A stretch of 34,108 nt of DNA from an uncultured Bacteroidota bacterium (GTDB taxonomy: Bacteria > Bacteroidota > Bacteroidia > 2-12-FULL-35-15): the NCBI GenBank assembly GCA_903881065.1, contig CAIRRW010000506.1, forward strand, positions 1-34,108, read 5' to 3'. Shown piece after piece: positions 22,634 through 31,880 of this stretch. Made by a program: the position numbers and the translations under genes. Below the pieces are notes generated by a model, which had not been told where the DNA came from, searched no databases, and was given only the letters and a program-made list of their open reading frames with translations. Each line of letters starts with the position of its first letter. Within the stretch, counting starts at the first letter, position 1.

Positions 22634-24316
22634 TTAATAATTTATCTCGTACAGATAAGCAGGTTCGTCAGTTCCTTCCGTTTTCAGAAGTTTCAATTTT
22701 TCAGGATATTTCTGAACTACAGGTCCAAGCATTCGTTGAATAGTATTAATAATTCGTCCGTTGTTTTTCTTTGGATTCTGACGCAGGTTAGGCATTATAA
22801 CGTATTTCACATTTTCTTTTTTCCAATCCATCAGCACCGTATCTGCATTCTCGGAATTTACAATATACTGACCAACAAACTTTTTGCCCTTACCATATAT
22901 AAAACTCATGTTAGGTTTGCGCGATAATACCTGTGCATCTTTCGGCAAGCTGTCGGCACAGTACTTACTAAGTTTAAGGAAATTTTCCCAATCAGGAGTG
23001 TATCCATAATACATATCTCCACTCATATTTTTCTTTAATGCAACGAAATTTTGTTTCGCATTAATACTTGATTTACCTAAGGAAATAACCAGCATAACGA
23101 TTGAAAACGCGATGAAGAAAAATTGTAATGTCGAATTTCGTTTTGCAAATTCATACATTCCATAAAATAGTACCAGAAAAATAAGGGGAATGGCAATTAT
23201 AATTAATCGCGACTGCATGTTGTTTGCCTGAACACCAAAAAATACGCCACCTACAAGAGCAATCAGATAAATGCTAGAGAAGAAAATAAATTTATTTTTC
23301 TTGTAACTAAAGAATGTAAATACCGCAAGAATTATTGTAGATACAAATGAAAGTGCAGGTAAAGGAGTAATTGTTTCACCATCTAGAACCTCTATGCTGC
23401 CAATCAACCGGAGGTTAAAAATTCGATACATATGATAGGAAACGTACGTATTAAAATTAGCGAAGAAGCGGTCTATCATTCCACCCATATCTTCATGTCC
23501 ACCTTCTGGTTTATACAAGTCTTTTCGTAACATTAGTTCCAGTTGATTTGAATCATTGGCTCCATACATTGAAGTGGTAATTAACTGGTAGATGCCACGG
23601 AATACAAGGTAAGCGGCGAGTGCATAAACGATTTGCTTATAGTTTTTATTTAATAAGAAGTAGAGTAAAACCCCTGCAATGGTAACAAAAGCAATACTCT
23701 TGGAAATAGTTAATACAACAAACATCAATCCGAACAGCAGCCATAATTTATAGTTCTCCTTGAAACCTTCTGCCCATCCTGCTTTCTCGTTGATGTTGTC
23801 AATAATATTAAAGGTGATGTACAAACAGATAGATTGAACAAATAGAAAAAATGTTTCGGTATAGGTCTGACTGGCATAATACTGAACGAAATTATTCACA
23901 GAAATAAATGCAATCAACGCGAAAAGAACAGTATATGGTATGCGTTTGCGGAAAGTGAGATACGTTACCCATACAAAACCGAACTGACAAAGAACAGATA
24001 GAAATTTAAGAGCAACAATATTTAATCCGAATATTCTCATGAAAAAAGAAAGTATCACAGGATAACCTGGCCCTTGAAAATAAGGGAACTTGCCTTCGTT
24101 TATCAACGACCATGCTCGTTCAATATAACTGGAATCATCCCCACCTAATGACACTTTGGAATCGAACAAAAGCAAAGTAAATAATGTAGAAAGAAATAAT
24201 ATTGAGTAAAATACTTTCTTGTCCCTGGCTTCTAGCCATTTATTTAAATTGTCCAGCATACCTGTCTTAACTGGTTGCGAATTTTTCTTATTTGCGGGTT
24301 GATTCTTTTTAGACAT
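22634..24316 (-). CDS. GT-C-like membrane glycosyltransferase (ArnT/PMT-like), putative
   Basis: Multi-TM protein with luminal DDSSYIERAWSLINEGKFPYFQGPGYPVILSFFMRIFG typical of GT-C enzymes. Confidence 0.7.
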   Translation of the reverse strand: MSKKNQPANKKNSQPVKTGMLDNLNKWLEARDKKVFYSILFLSTLFTLLLFDSKVSLGGDDSSYIERAWSLINEGKFPYFQGPGYPVILSFFMRIFGLNIVALKFLSVLCQFGFVWVTYLTFRKRIPYTVLFALIAFISVNNFVQYYASQTYTETFFLFVQSICLYITFNIIDNINEKAGWAEGFKENYKLWLLFGLMFVVLTISKSIAFVTIAGVLLYFLLNKNYKQIVYALAAYLVFRGIYQLITTSMYGANDSNQLELMLRKDLYKPEGGHEDMGGMIDRFFANFNTYVSYHMYRIFNLRLIGSIEVLDGETITPLPALSFVSTIILAVFTFFSYKKNKFIFFSSIYLIALVGGVFFGVQANNMQSRLIIIAIPLIFLVLFYGMYEFAKRNSTLQFFFIAFSIVMLVISLGKSSINAKQNFVALKKNMSGDMYYGYTPDWENFLKLSKYCADSLPKDAQVLSRKPNMSFIYGKGKKFVGQYIVNSENADTVLMDWKKENVKYVIMPNLRQNPKKNNGRIINTIQRMLGPVVQKYPEKLKLLKTEGTDEPAYLYEINY

Positions 24317-24383
24317 AATTAATTTGTTTGATGGTTTAAAATTAGAGAAAAAAAGGATAGTGGGAAATATTAAAGTAAAATAG

Positions 24384-24439
24384 AACCTCTCACTTTTATT
24401 CTGCTGTCATAAATTATTGCAGAATGAAAATGAGAGGTT
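24384..24439 (-). terminator. Long imperfect hairpin, candidate terminator of the minus-strand operon
   Basis: AACCTCTCACTTTTATTCTGC (24384-24404) vs GCAGAATGAAAATGAGAGGTT (24419-24439): 19 of 21 complementary; minus-strand RNA continues CTATTTTACTTT. Confidence 0.6.
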
Positions 24440-24584
24440 TAAATAAAGTGTTCTGAAAATATAATTGGCTATTATATTCTGAAGAAATACTATGTGGTGT
24501 TTAACTAAATTCTATAATACTTATATTTTTAAAAAGTACTTTATTTAAAACCTTATCAGGAATGAATAATTAAATATCGATTTT

Positions 24585-25667
24585 CTATTTTATCAATGCC
24601 AATCCTTGCAATGCTGATGTATCACCAGGAGCAAGCATTAATACTTTATTAAACAAGAGTTTAGCTTCTGCTGTTTTGCCTGTTTTGAAATTTGCCCATG
24701 CGTATAATATTAAACCATCGTAACTAAAAGGATATAGATTTACTACTTTCTCGAGATATTGATAAGCAGCGGAATAATCGTTTTTTGAATAATAATAAGA
24801 TCCAAGACCATAATTCGCAAAACTATTTTGAGGATTTATTTCAACAATTTTCTTGTTTTGTTTGCTTATTTCATCATAGTTACCTAATGCACCTAGCGGA
24901 TAATTGATGCCAAAGCGAGGTTCAATAGAATTTGGCTTTAAGTCAATTGCTATCTGATAATATTTAATCGCCTCCTTATTAAGCCCTGAAAGGTAATTTA
25001 ACCATCCCATACGCAAGTTAACATCATAATATTTAAGATCGTAAATGTCTTTTATTGAAGTTATAGCGGAAGCATAATCTTTTTTATATTCAAAATCATA
25101 ACTTTTCGCAAATGCAGCAATTACTTTATCGCTTTGCTTCTCCGACTTGTTTATCTGTTGCCAGGTGTCTCTTAAATAAGGCTCATAACCGGAAGGATAT
25201 AAACTAATTATCTTCTCGAATTGTTTTTTGGCTAGGTCATAGTTCTTTTTGTTGTAATAAATATAGCCTAACTGATAGTTGGAATTAACATCAAGCGGAT
25301 CAACTTCCAATATTTTTTTATAAACTACTTCTAATTCATCCATTTGATTTTGTGCATAAACAGGATAAATGAGTCCAGTTTTTGCTTCAATGGAATAAGG
25401 CATTAATTTAACAGCATTTTGGTAATAAGTAGCAGACTCCTTATTCTTTCCTGCTTTATAGTACAACCAGCCCAACCGAAGATTCTCTTCGTAAGAAGTA
25501 GTTTCATAACTATCCATAAGCGCTTTTATTGCGCCATCATAATCTTTATTTTTTTCAGCTGCATAACTTTTAGAAAAAGCACTTGCCAACTTAACATTTT
25601 GAGCAAACGAATTGTTGATACTCAATAAGAGGATACCTCCGATAATAATTTGTTTGATTTTTTTCAT
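24585..25667 (-). CDS. Secreted TPR protein with internally duplicated halves
   Basis: Signal peptide MKKIKQIIIGGILLLSINNSFAQ, then two homologous halves (ASAFSKSYAAEKNKDYDGAIKAL... and AAFAKSYDFEYKKDYASAITSI...). Confidence 0.8.
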   Translation of the reverse strand: MKKIKQIIIGGILLLSINNSFAQNVKLASAFSKSYAAEKNKDYDGAIKALMDSYETTSYEENLRLGWLYYKAGKNKESATYYQNAVKLMPYSIEAKTGLIYPVYAQNQMDELEVVYKKILEVDPLDVNSNYQLGYIYYNKKNYDLAKKQFEKIISLYPSGYEPYLRDTWQQINKSEKQSDKVIAAFAKSYDFEYKKDYASAITSIKDIYDLKYYDVNLRMGWLNYLSGLNKEAIKYYQIAIDLKPNSIEPRFGINYPLGALGNYDEISKQNKKIVEINPQNSFANYGLGSYYYSKNDYSAAYQYLEKVVNLYPFSYDGLILYAWANFKTGKTAEAKLLFNKVLMLAPGDTSALQGLALIK

Positions 25668-25684
25668 GATTCTAATTGAAGGGT

Positions 25685-27217
25685 TTATTTATTTGTAAAT
25701 TTATTAAAGTTTTTAATTCGTATTCCAATAAAAAAACTGTTGTAATAATAATTAAGTGTTACAGGTAAATTTGTTCGTTTATCTGCAGGAACGGGCAAAG
25801 TAGTTAAATTGTTTTCATAGGTGTAAATTGCAAAAAAGTCAAGATGCTTTCCTGCAGGAATATTGCCAATAATTGAAAGTCGAGAAAGTGTTTTATCTGA
25901 TGAATTATTTATGAAAAGTCCGTTCCCTTCAATAATATTATTATTTGTATCGTCTTTTTGTTTATCATTAAAATCAACCAAATAGTTTAATGTAAACGAA
26001 ATCTTACTAGTAGGCATAAATGTAATATAAGGTGATATTGCTGCCCTTCCTTCAGCCGAATCAATAGTATAAACATAGTGTGCATCACATCCAATTACAA
26101 GTCGGTTATTACCAAATGGGGCATAGGATATAGAAAGAGTACTCTGTACCCTCTTAGTGTTGTTAATATTTGAAAAAGTATTTCCAAGAGCTAAAGATAG
26201 ATTGGAAATGTATTTCGAGACAGTAAATGCCTCAACAAAATAACTACTATGTGAGGTTGATTGTGAACTTAGTAATTTTGGGTTGAATGGTACTTCTACA
26301 ACTGTAGGAGGACCCATAGGAGGATGACCAATAATAGTACCAAATACAGTATTTTCTGTTTTGTGAAGAATATTACTACTAATATAATGTACTGCTGGTG
26401 ATATACTCCAATTTTTTTTTAAAGGAATATTTGCTCCCAGATAATATTGATATTGATTGGTAATATCGTCATTATTATTTATTATTGGTGCAGAAAAATG
26501 GTTGGTTGAATTCACTGGAAAAGGAGGAGGGTCGTGTAAATCAAAAGTTTTAAAGCCATGATTATAATGCGAACTTTCCTGATTAAAATAGGTAAAGGCA
26601 TGAAATAAATAAATCCTATTCTTTACGTAATGCCCCAAAGCAACCTGAAAATACTTGGCGGTGGAATAATGGATTGAATCAGTTTTATTTACAGTAATTG
26701 AATCATTATTGCGAATATTATTTAATTGTTCAGGATGTGGGTTTTCTAAATAAGATGAACTTGGCTGTTTAACACCACCACTCATCTGTATTAAAGCTAG
26801 TGATGATATTTTATCTATTCCTGTTTTAGCTATCAACTCGGTATCAAATGACTTACTTAGAACTCGCGCATCAACATATCTGCCTGAATAAATATAACAA
26901 TAGTATAGATATTCTTTCGAAAGATTATCACCTGAATAAAACGTTAAAGCCTTCTGAAATTGTTTAGTGGCAAACAGATATTTTTTTTTCTCATAATAAG
27001 CAATCCCGAGTCTCAAACGCAAATAGTAATAATCAAAATCCTTTTTTATTGCTTTGTTAGAGAAGGTAATAAGTTCGTTCCAATTCTTGTCAATATAAAG
27101 CTGATAAGATTTTTTTTCAACAAAGGCCGTATTTAGTGTGTCTTGGGCATAAGTTTTCCCTAAAGTAAAAATGAAAAGTAAGATAATTATTCTCCGATAT
27201 TTTCCGCTGAAATCCAT
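25685..27217 (-). CDS. Secreted protein: N-terminal TPR-like region, C-terminal putative outer-membrane beta-barrel
   Basis: Signal peptide; YYLRLRLGIAYYEKKKYLFATKQFQKALTFYSGDN helices; C-terminal half of alternating beta strands (KHLDFFAIYTYENNLT...VTLNYYYNSFFIGIRIKNF). Confidence 0.6.
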   Translation of the reverse strand: MDFSGKYRRIIILLFIFTLGKTYAQDTLNTAFVEKKSYQLYIDKNWNELITFSNKAIKKDFDYYYLRLRLGIAYYEKKKYLFATKQFQKALTFYSGDNLSKEYLYYCYIYSGRYVDARVLSKSFDTELIAKTGIDKISSLALIQMSGGVKQPSSSYLENPHPEQLNNIRNNDSITVNKTDSIHYSTAKYFQVALGHYVKNRIYLFHAFTYFNQESSHYNHGFKTFDLHDPPPFPVNSTNHFSAPIINNNDDITNQYQYYLGANIPLKKNWSISPAVHYISSNILHKTENTVFGTIIGHPPMGPPTVVEVPFNPKLLSSQSTSHSSYFVEAFTVSKYISNLSLALGNTFSNINNTKRVQSTLSISYAPFGNNRLVIGCDAHYVYTIDSAEGRAAISPYITFMPTSKISFTLNYLVDFNDKQKDDTNNNIIEGNGLFINNSSDKTLSRLSIIGNIPAGKHLDFFAIYTYENNLTTLPVPADKRTNLPVTLNYYYNSFFIGIRIKNFNKFTNK

Positions 27218-29385
27218 TTATCTTTTTCCTTAATTGTAAACTTTGATATTCTATTGTTAGATAATTCCAACTCGAAATTAATTTCTCTGTTATTTCCTCC
27301 TACAGCTTTGGCAATAGCGTTAGAAGCAATCTTTATTTTTGTAGGGTGTTGATAGTCGTCAATTTCTTTAAATGTGGATGAGTATTTTGCTTTTAGGAAT
27401 ATAGAGAATGGTGCAATAAAATCCTGCAGTGTTTTTATAATGCCAGGATAGAATCCGCTTATCGGTAAAGCATCAGTTACCTTCATTTCGTGGAAATAGC
27501 TCAATAAAACTTTATGTGTTCCCAAGTAGAAATAATAAAGTAAAGAGTCAGTATCACCTTTAAATGAAGTAAAATAATGCAGTGTTTCATTATTCACAAA
27601 ATAAGCAATTGATTTTGTTTGGTGACAATACATATAAGTTAGGTTTGCCGAATCGACAAATACTTCCCATTTCACTTTTGATTTCTTATCACCATTCGTC
27701 ACTTCAAACTCCATAACCATTCCTGGTGTAAAATGAAATGCTTGAGTCAATAATGGAGTAGGAGTAGTCCTGAATATTTGCTGACCCTCCAAAGGATAAT
27801 CGAAGGAATGAAATTCGTATTTATTATTTTGTTTTGATACATAATATGCAATAGGATATTTCAATGTCTTCGCCCCAACAAACTCAGTTGACTGAAGTTG
27901 GAAATGAATATGCGGTTCAGGCGAACGGCCTGAATTACCACAATTAGCAAGGATATCACCTTTCTTTACATAATCTCCAATTTTAACTTTAAAACTATTT
28001 GCTTTAATATGACTTATCTTGCTGAAAAAATAATCACCATGTTTTATTACTATTGAATTGCCCCAGTTTTCTCCAAGATTCACATCTCCAATAGCATTAT
28101 CTTCTATTCCATCCACAAGGTTAATAATGTAACCTGCACAAGGAGCGAGGATCGGCAATGAATAACAAAAGAAATCTGAAACTTCTTTTCCTGGAAGTTT
28201 AAATGTTTTTTGTGTTTCATCTGTTACTACAAAGTCCCAAGCGTAGCGATAATCTTCCTTGTGAGTTATTTCTCCTTCATGCGCCTGCGATACAAACCAT
28301 TGTCCATAAAAAGGAAGATGAATATGAAAATAAGTGTCATTTTTAAATCGCTCCAAACTATTAGTATAGGCATATAAATTCTTTTCAGGGGAAAACTGCT
28401 GGTATTGAACAAGGTTAAGTTTGTGCACGAAATACCTATTGTTCAATGTGAATATTATTAAAATAACTACTAGTGAAAAAGGAAGAGAATATAATGGCAA
28501 TTGAAAAACTCCAATCATATTTCCTAACGCACTTATCATTAACCCTACCAAAGGAACAGATATTAATGCCCATAAATAGGAGCGAGTAGAAGCAATTAAA
28601 AAATATCCACCGATGGCAATTGCAGATAAAATATAATTAAAACCTATATAACTATATTCCAGTTCAGATAAATTCCCTTTGACAAAATAGCAAAACAGAT
28701 AACCGGTAAAGAAGCCTACAATAGAAAGTGAAAATGCAATGCGCGAGTATATAAATAATCCAATCATTATTAATAACCCTGATATAATATTGTATTGAAA
28801 GAAGATTGCTCCTAATGATTTTAGATATACTTCAGCAAGTAATGGGAATTTCCAAGAGTTTGTTTTTTCATAAATATTAACGAGTGTCGCTCCTCCAATA
28901 TTCCATAATTCATTGAAAGAATAAATGCTTCTTTCACTTAATTGTAATGCTCCAAAACTTCGTGAACACAGAAGAATCATCCAAATGCCTATTATGAAAG
29001 GCAAACTTAAAAATGGAACTTTATAAGCTGAAAATACGGATGCAATTGAAACAGTAAGAATAAGTGTTAGGAAAGAAGCGATTAGTAGCATCACGAAAAA
29101 TGGTATGGTACAATGGAAAAATATTCCCATCGCAAGACCAGTAAGTAATGAATTGTAGCTGTATGTTCCACTTCGGATTATAATTGGATTAAGACCTAAT
29201 AGTTTTGCGAAAAAGATAGAAGAAAGTGCACAGATAATCCCGCTTAATCCGGTAAAAGGATCAATAAAAGAGGCAGCAATAACAAAAAGTGCAAGCCAAA
29301 TGTTGTTCGAAAACAACATTTGGCTGTAACTATTTGTTATACTATCTCTATAAAACTTTACCTGCTCTTTTACGCTACCCTGCAC
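27187..29385 (-). CDS. Urea transporter-like membrane domain fused to an M23 metallopeptidase domain
   Basis: N-terminal FIDPFTGLSGIICALSSIFFAKLLGLNPIIIRSGTYSYNSLLTGLAMGIFF (UT family); C-terminal GENWGNSIVIKHGDYFFSKISHIKANSFKVKIGDYVKKGDILANCGNSGRSPEPHIHFQLQ (M23, HIH motif). One uninterrupted ORF. Confidence 0.88.
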   Translation of the reverse strand: MQGSVKEQVKFYRDSITNSYSQMLFSNNIWLALFVIAASFIDPFTGLSGIICALSSIFFAKLLGLNPIIIRSGTYSYNSLLTGLAMGIFFHCTIPFFVMLLIASFLTLILTVSIASVFSAYKVPFLSLPFIIGIWMILLCSRSFGALQLSERSIYSFNELWNIGGATLVNIYEKTNSWKFPLLAEVYLKSLGAIFFQYNIISGLLIMIGLFIYSRIAFSLSIVGFFTGYLFCYFVKGNLSELEYSYIGFNYILSAIAIGGYFLIASTRSYLWALISVPLVGLMISALGNMIGVFQLPLYSLPFSLVVILIIFTLNNRYFVHKLNLVQYQQFSPEKNLYAYTNSLERFKNDTYFHIHLPFYGQWFVSQAHEGEITHKEDYRYAWDFVVTDETQKTFKLPGKEVSDFFCYSLPILAPCAGYIINLVDGIEDNAIGDVNLGENWGNSIVIKHGDYFFSKISHIKANSFKVKIGDYVKKGDILANCGNSGRSPEPHIHFQLQSTEFVGAKTLKYPIAYYVSKQNNKYEFHSFDYPLEGQQIFRTTPTPLLTQAFHFTPGMVMEFEVTNGDKKSKVKWEVFVDSANLTYMYCHQTKSIAYFVNNETLHYFTSFKGDTDSLLYYFYLGTHKVLLSYFHEMKVTDALPISGFYPGIIKTLQDFIAPFSIFLKAKYSSTFKEIDDYQHPTKIKIASNAIAKAVGGNNREINFELELSNNRISKFTIKEKDKWISAENIGE
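29294..29325 (-). other. Perfect 14-bp inverted repeat with 4-nt loop (UUCG on the sense RNA), inside the CDS
   Basis: agccaaatgttgtt-cgaa-aacaacatttggct; arms 29294-29307 and 29312-29325. Confidence 0.95.
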
Positions 29386-29388
29386 AAT

Positions 29389-30747
29389 TTATAATTTGAA
29401 ATCTTTTAAATATTTTGGCGTTACTTCGTCTCCCTGAATACTATTTAATGTTTCTCGGTTCCTTATAATATGAGCTTTTTCTTCCATATCAATCATTATA
29501 ATTGCCGGTCGCAATGCAATAAACTGCATCCATTGTGTCATATTATACGCTCCCACTGTATGCACTACCACATGGTCATCTCGTTTTAATGGTGGCAAGG
29601 TAATGTTTTCACGAATAACATCAATATTCATACACAATGGGCCATACAATACAGCGTCTTCGGTATATTGGCTAAACTCCTGTGCCGGACTAACTTTATG
29701 GTCATACCAGAAAGAAGTGAATAAAATATTTACTCCGAAATCCATAATTGTTGCACGTCTTCCATCTGCTAATCGTTTGTTCGAGATAACTGTTCCTAAC
29801 AATGATCCTGCTTCATCTATTAACGCCCGTCCTGTTTCAAGTATTAATAAAGGTAACTCGTTCTCAACAAAACCTGCATTTAAAATCGCTGTAGTTATTG
29901 CTTCAGCAAACTGATCAAAGGATGGAGAAGAGTCCGCACCTTGTAAATACGAGCCTTTTAGCGTGTTTTTAGATGCAAAACCTCCACCCATATCAATGTA
30001 TTCAACATTCTTTTTATATTTCTTTTTGATGCTTAAAGCAAGTTCCGAAAGTTTGGAAGCTGCCACACCGTAAGCACTAGGAGCCAACATAAATGTTCCT
30101 ATATGTGAATGCAAGCCTACTAAATCCATAGTGTCATTCAACATTATTTTGTTGATGGCATCCCAAGCCTGTCCATTCTCATAGTTGAAACCAAATCTGT
30201 CCCACATCGGATATACTCCAGTGTCCATATTCACTCGTATTGCTACTCTAGGTCGCTTTTTGGCATTTGTTGCCAACTCTTTTATCAAATATAATTCATC
30301 TAAATGATCAATATGAATCAATGAATTATTCTCAATAGCAAGTTTTAATTCTGCTTCTGTTTTATCTGGACCGTTAAAAATAATCTTATTTCCCGGTACC
30401 CCATTATGTAAAGCTTTGTTGTATTCAAAACCCGATACAACCTCCGCCCACGAACCTTCTTGGTGAAATACATTACAAACTGCATTGTTGTAATTCGTTT
30501 TGTACGACCAGGCAAACTGCACTTTAGGATAACGTGTTTTAAACGCTCTATTCGCATCTCTTAAAGTCCTGCGGATGGTCTTTTCGGAGATTACAAATAA
30601 TGGTGAACCATATTTATTTATAAGTTCTTCTACCGAATTCCCATCAATATGAGTTACCGGTGCGTATTCAGTTTTCTTTCCGAATTTGTTCATTACCCCA
30701 ACGTTCAAACGTTGTATTACGGGGCGTTCATACTGTAGTCTTTTCAT
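29389..30747 (-). CDS. Fold-III PLP-dependent decarboxylase (diaminopimelate/ornithine decarboxylase family)
   Basis: PLP-Lys region FAWSYKTNYNNAV, HSHIGT, DMGGGFASK, ETGRALIDEAG, GPLCMNIDVI, VGAYNMTQWMQF. ATG at 30747 preferred over ORF start 30771. Confidence 0.88.
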   Translation of the reverse strand: MKRLQYERPVIQRLNVGVMNKFGKKTEYAPVTHIDGNSVEELINKYGSPLFVISEKTIRRTLRDANRAFKTRYPKVQFAWSYKTNYNNAVCNVFHQEGSWAEVVSGFEYNKALHNGVPGNKIIFNGPDKTEAELKLAIENNSLIHIDHLDELYLIKELATNAKKRPRVAIRVNMDTGVYPMWDRFGFNYENGQAWDAINKIMLNDTMDLVGLHSHIGTFMLAPSAYGVAASKLSELALSIKKKYKKNVEYIDMGGGFASKNTLKGSYLQGADSSPSFDQFAEAITTAILNAGFVENELPLLILETGRALIDEAGSLLGTVISNKRLADGRRATIMDFGVNILFTSFWYDHKVSPAQEFSQYTEDAVLYGPLCMNIDVIRENITLPPLKRDDHVVVHTVGAYNMTQWMQFIALRPAIIMIDMEEKAHIIRNRETLNSIQGDEVTPKYLKDFKL

Positions 30748-30830
30748 ATTCTGTATTGTTATATTGTTCAATGGTTATATTGTTGTTGTGTCACTTGATT
30801 TTCAAATTAGCACATTCAAAAATTTAATCT

Positions 30831-31880
30831 CTATAATTCTCCTAAAGTTGAAATCTTTTCAAACTCTTCTAACTCTACAATTAAATCGTATGAATATCTA
30901 ACAAATAATTTACCCACATCATACTTTTTAAAAGGTTTTACATCTTCACCTAATGCCAGACTTACCAATGCTTCCGGATGGTTTTGTCCACAACCTACTG
31001 CCAGGTAAACCCATGCTGGGAAACGAGGATTAATCTCCAACAAATAATAATCACCTTCATTGGTTTTAATAATCTCTAGTTCCATACCACCTCTCCATTT
31101 ACAGCCTTTAAAAAGCTTTTTCGTCATATCCAGCAAGTTTTTATCATCCAGTGATATACCTGACCATGCTTTCCCTTTGTCTGTAATGTACTGTTTACGC
31201 ATCGGTACAGCACCTATCACATTTCCTTTGCCGTCTCCTATGGCTGTTACATTTACTTCCTGGCCATATACCATTTCCTGAATGATAATTGGCAAGCCCC
31301 ATTTAGCGCTTATCTTATTGAAATAAGTGGCAGCTTGTTCAGGTGTATAAGCAATCGAAGCATCATAAAATTTACCTTTAACAACTAATGGATAAGTAAA
31401 TTCATCTTTAAGTGCAGGTATTTCAGCAGTACTGAAAATCATTTTTCCATACGGAACTTTAATGCCGTGTTTCCTTCCATACTCCGAAAGATTTGCTTTG
31501 TGACGCTCCTCAAACTGTTCCAAAGTAGGTAGAAATGTTTTTATCTTCATTTCCTTTTTTAACGTATCCGCCAACGTGATAAAATTATAAAGCTCAGCAT
31601 CAAAGTTTGGAATCAATACATCAATCTTTTCTTTTTCATGTATATATTTCAATCGTGTAAGCAATGCAGCCTTTCCTGTCGATGGAAATGGAATCTGGTA
31701 TGTTTTGTCAACAAGATCATGCATATAAATACCCGGCTCCAATGTCTCATACGAAAGCCCAATGATGCGTACATCATATAGTTTACTTTCTTTCAATGCA
31801 CGTATTACCGGCACTCCCGGGCCGGGACTGTCAATGGCATTTAAGCCGGTAACAGCTACATTAATCTTTTTTCTTTTCAT
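30831..31880 (-). CDS. ATP-grasp domain ligase (CPSase-large/carboxylate-amine ligase-like)
   Basis: N-terminal NVAVTGLNAIDSPGPGVPVIRALK; ATP-grasp VVKGKFYDASIAY, IIQEMVYGQEVNVTAIGD, YLLEINPRFPAWVYLA. Confidence 0.88.
   Translation of the reverse strand: MKRKKINVAVTGLNAIDSPGPGVPVIRALKESKLYDVRIIGLSYETLEPGIYMHDLVDKTYQIPFPSTGKAALLTRLKYIHEKEKIDVLIPNFDAELYNFITLADTLKKEMKIKTFLPTLEQFEERHKANLSEYGRKHGIKVPYGKMIFSTAEIPALKDEFTYPLVVKGKFYDASIAYTPEQAATYFNKISAKWGLPIIIQEMVYGQEVNVTAIGDGKGNVIGAVPMRKQYITDKGKAWSGISLDDKNLLDMTKKLFKGCKWRGGMELEIIKTNEGDYYLLEINPRFPAWVYLAVGCGQNHPEALVSLALGEDVKPFKKYDVGKLFVRYSYDLIVELEEFEKISTLGEL

Noticed and set aside
27187-29385. UT-M23 fusion as a sequencing frameshift joining two genes
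   Set aside because: The ORF is continuous with a plausible linker and no sign of a lost stop, though this should be confirmed by homologues.
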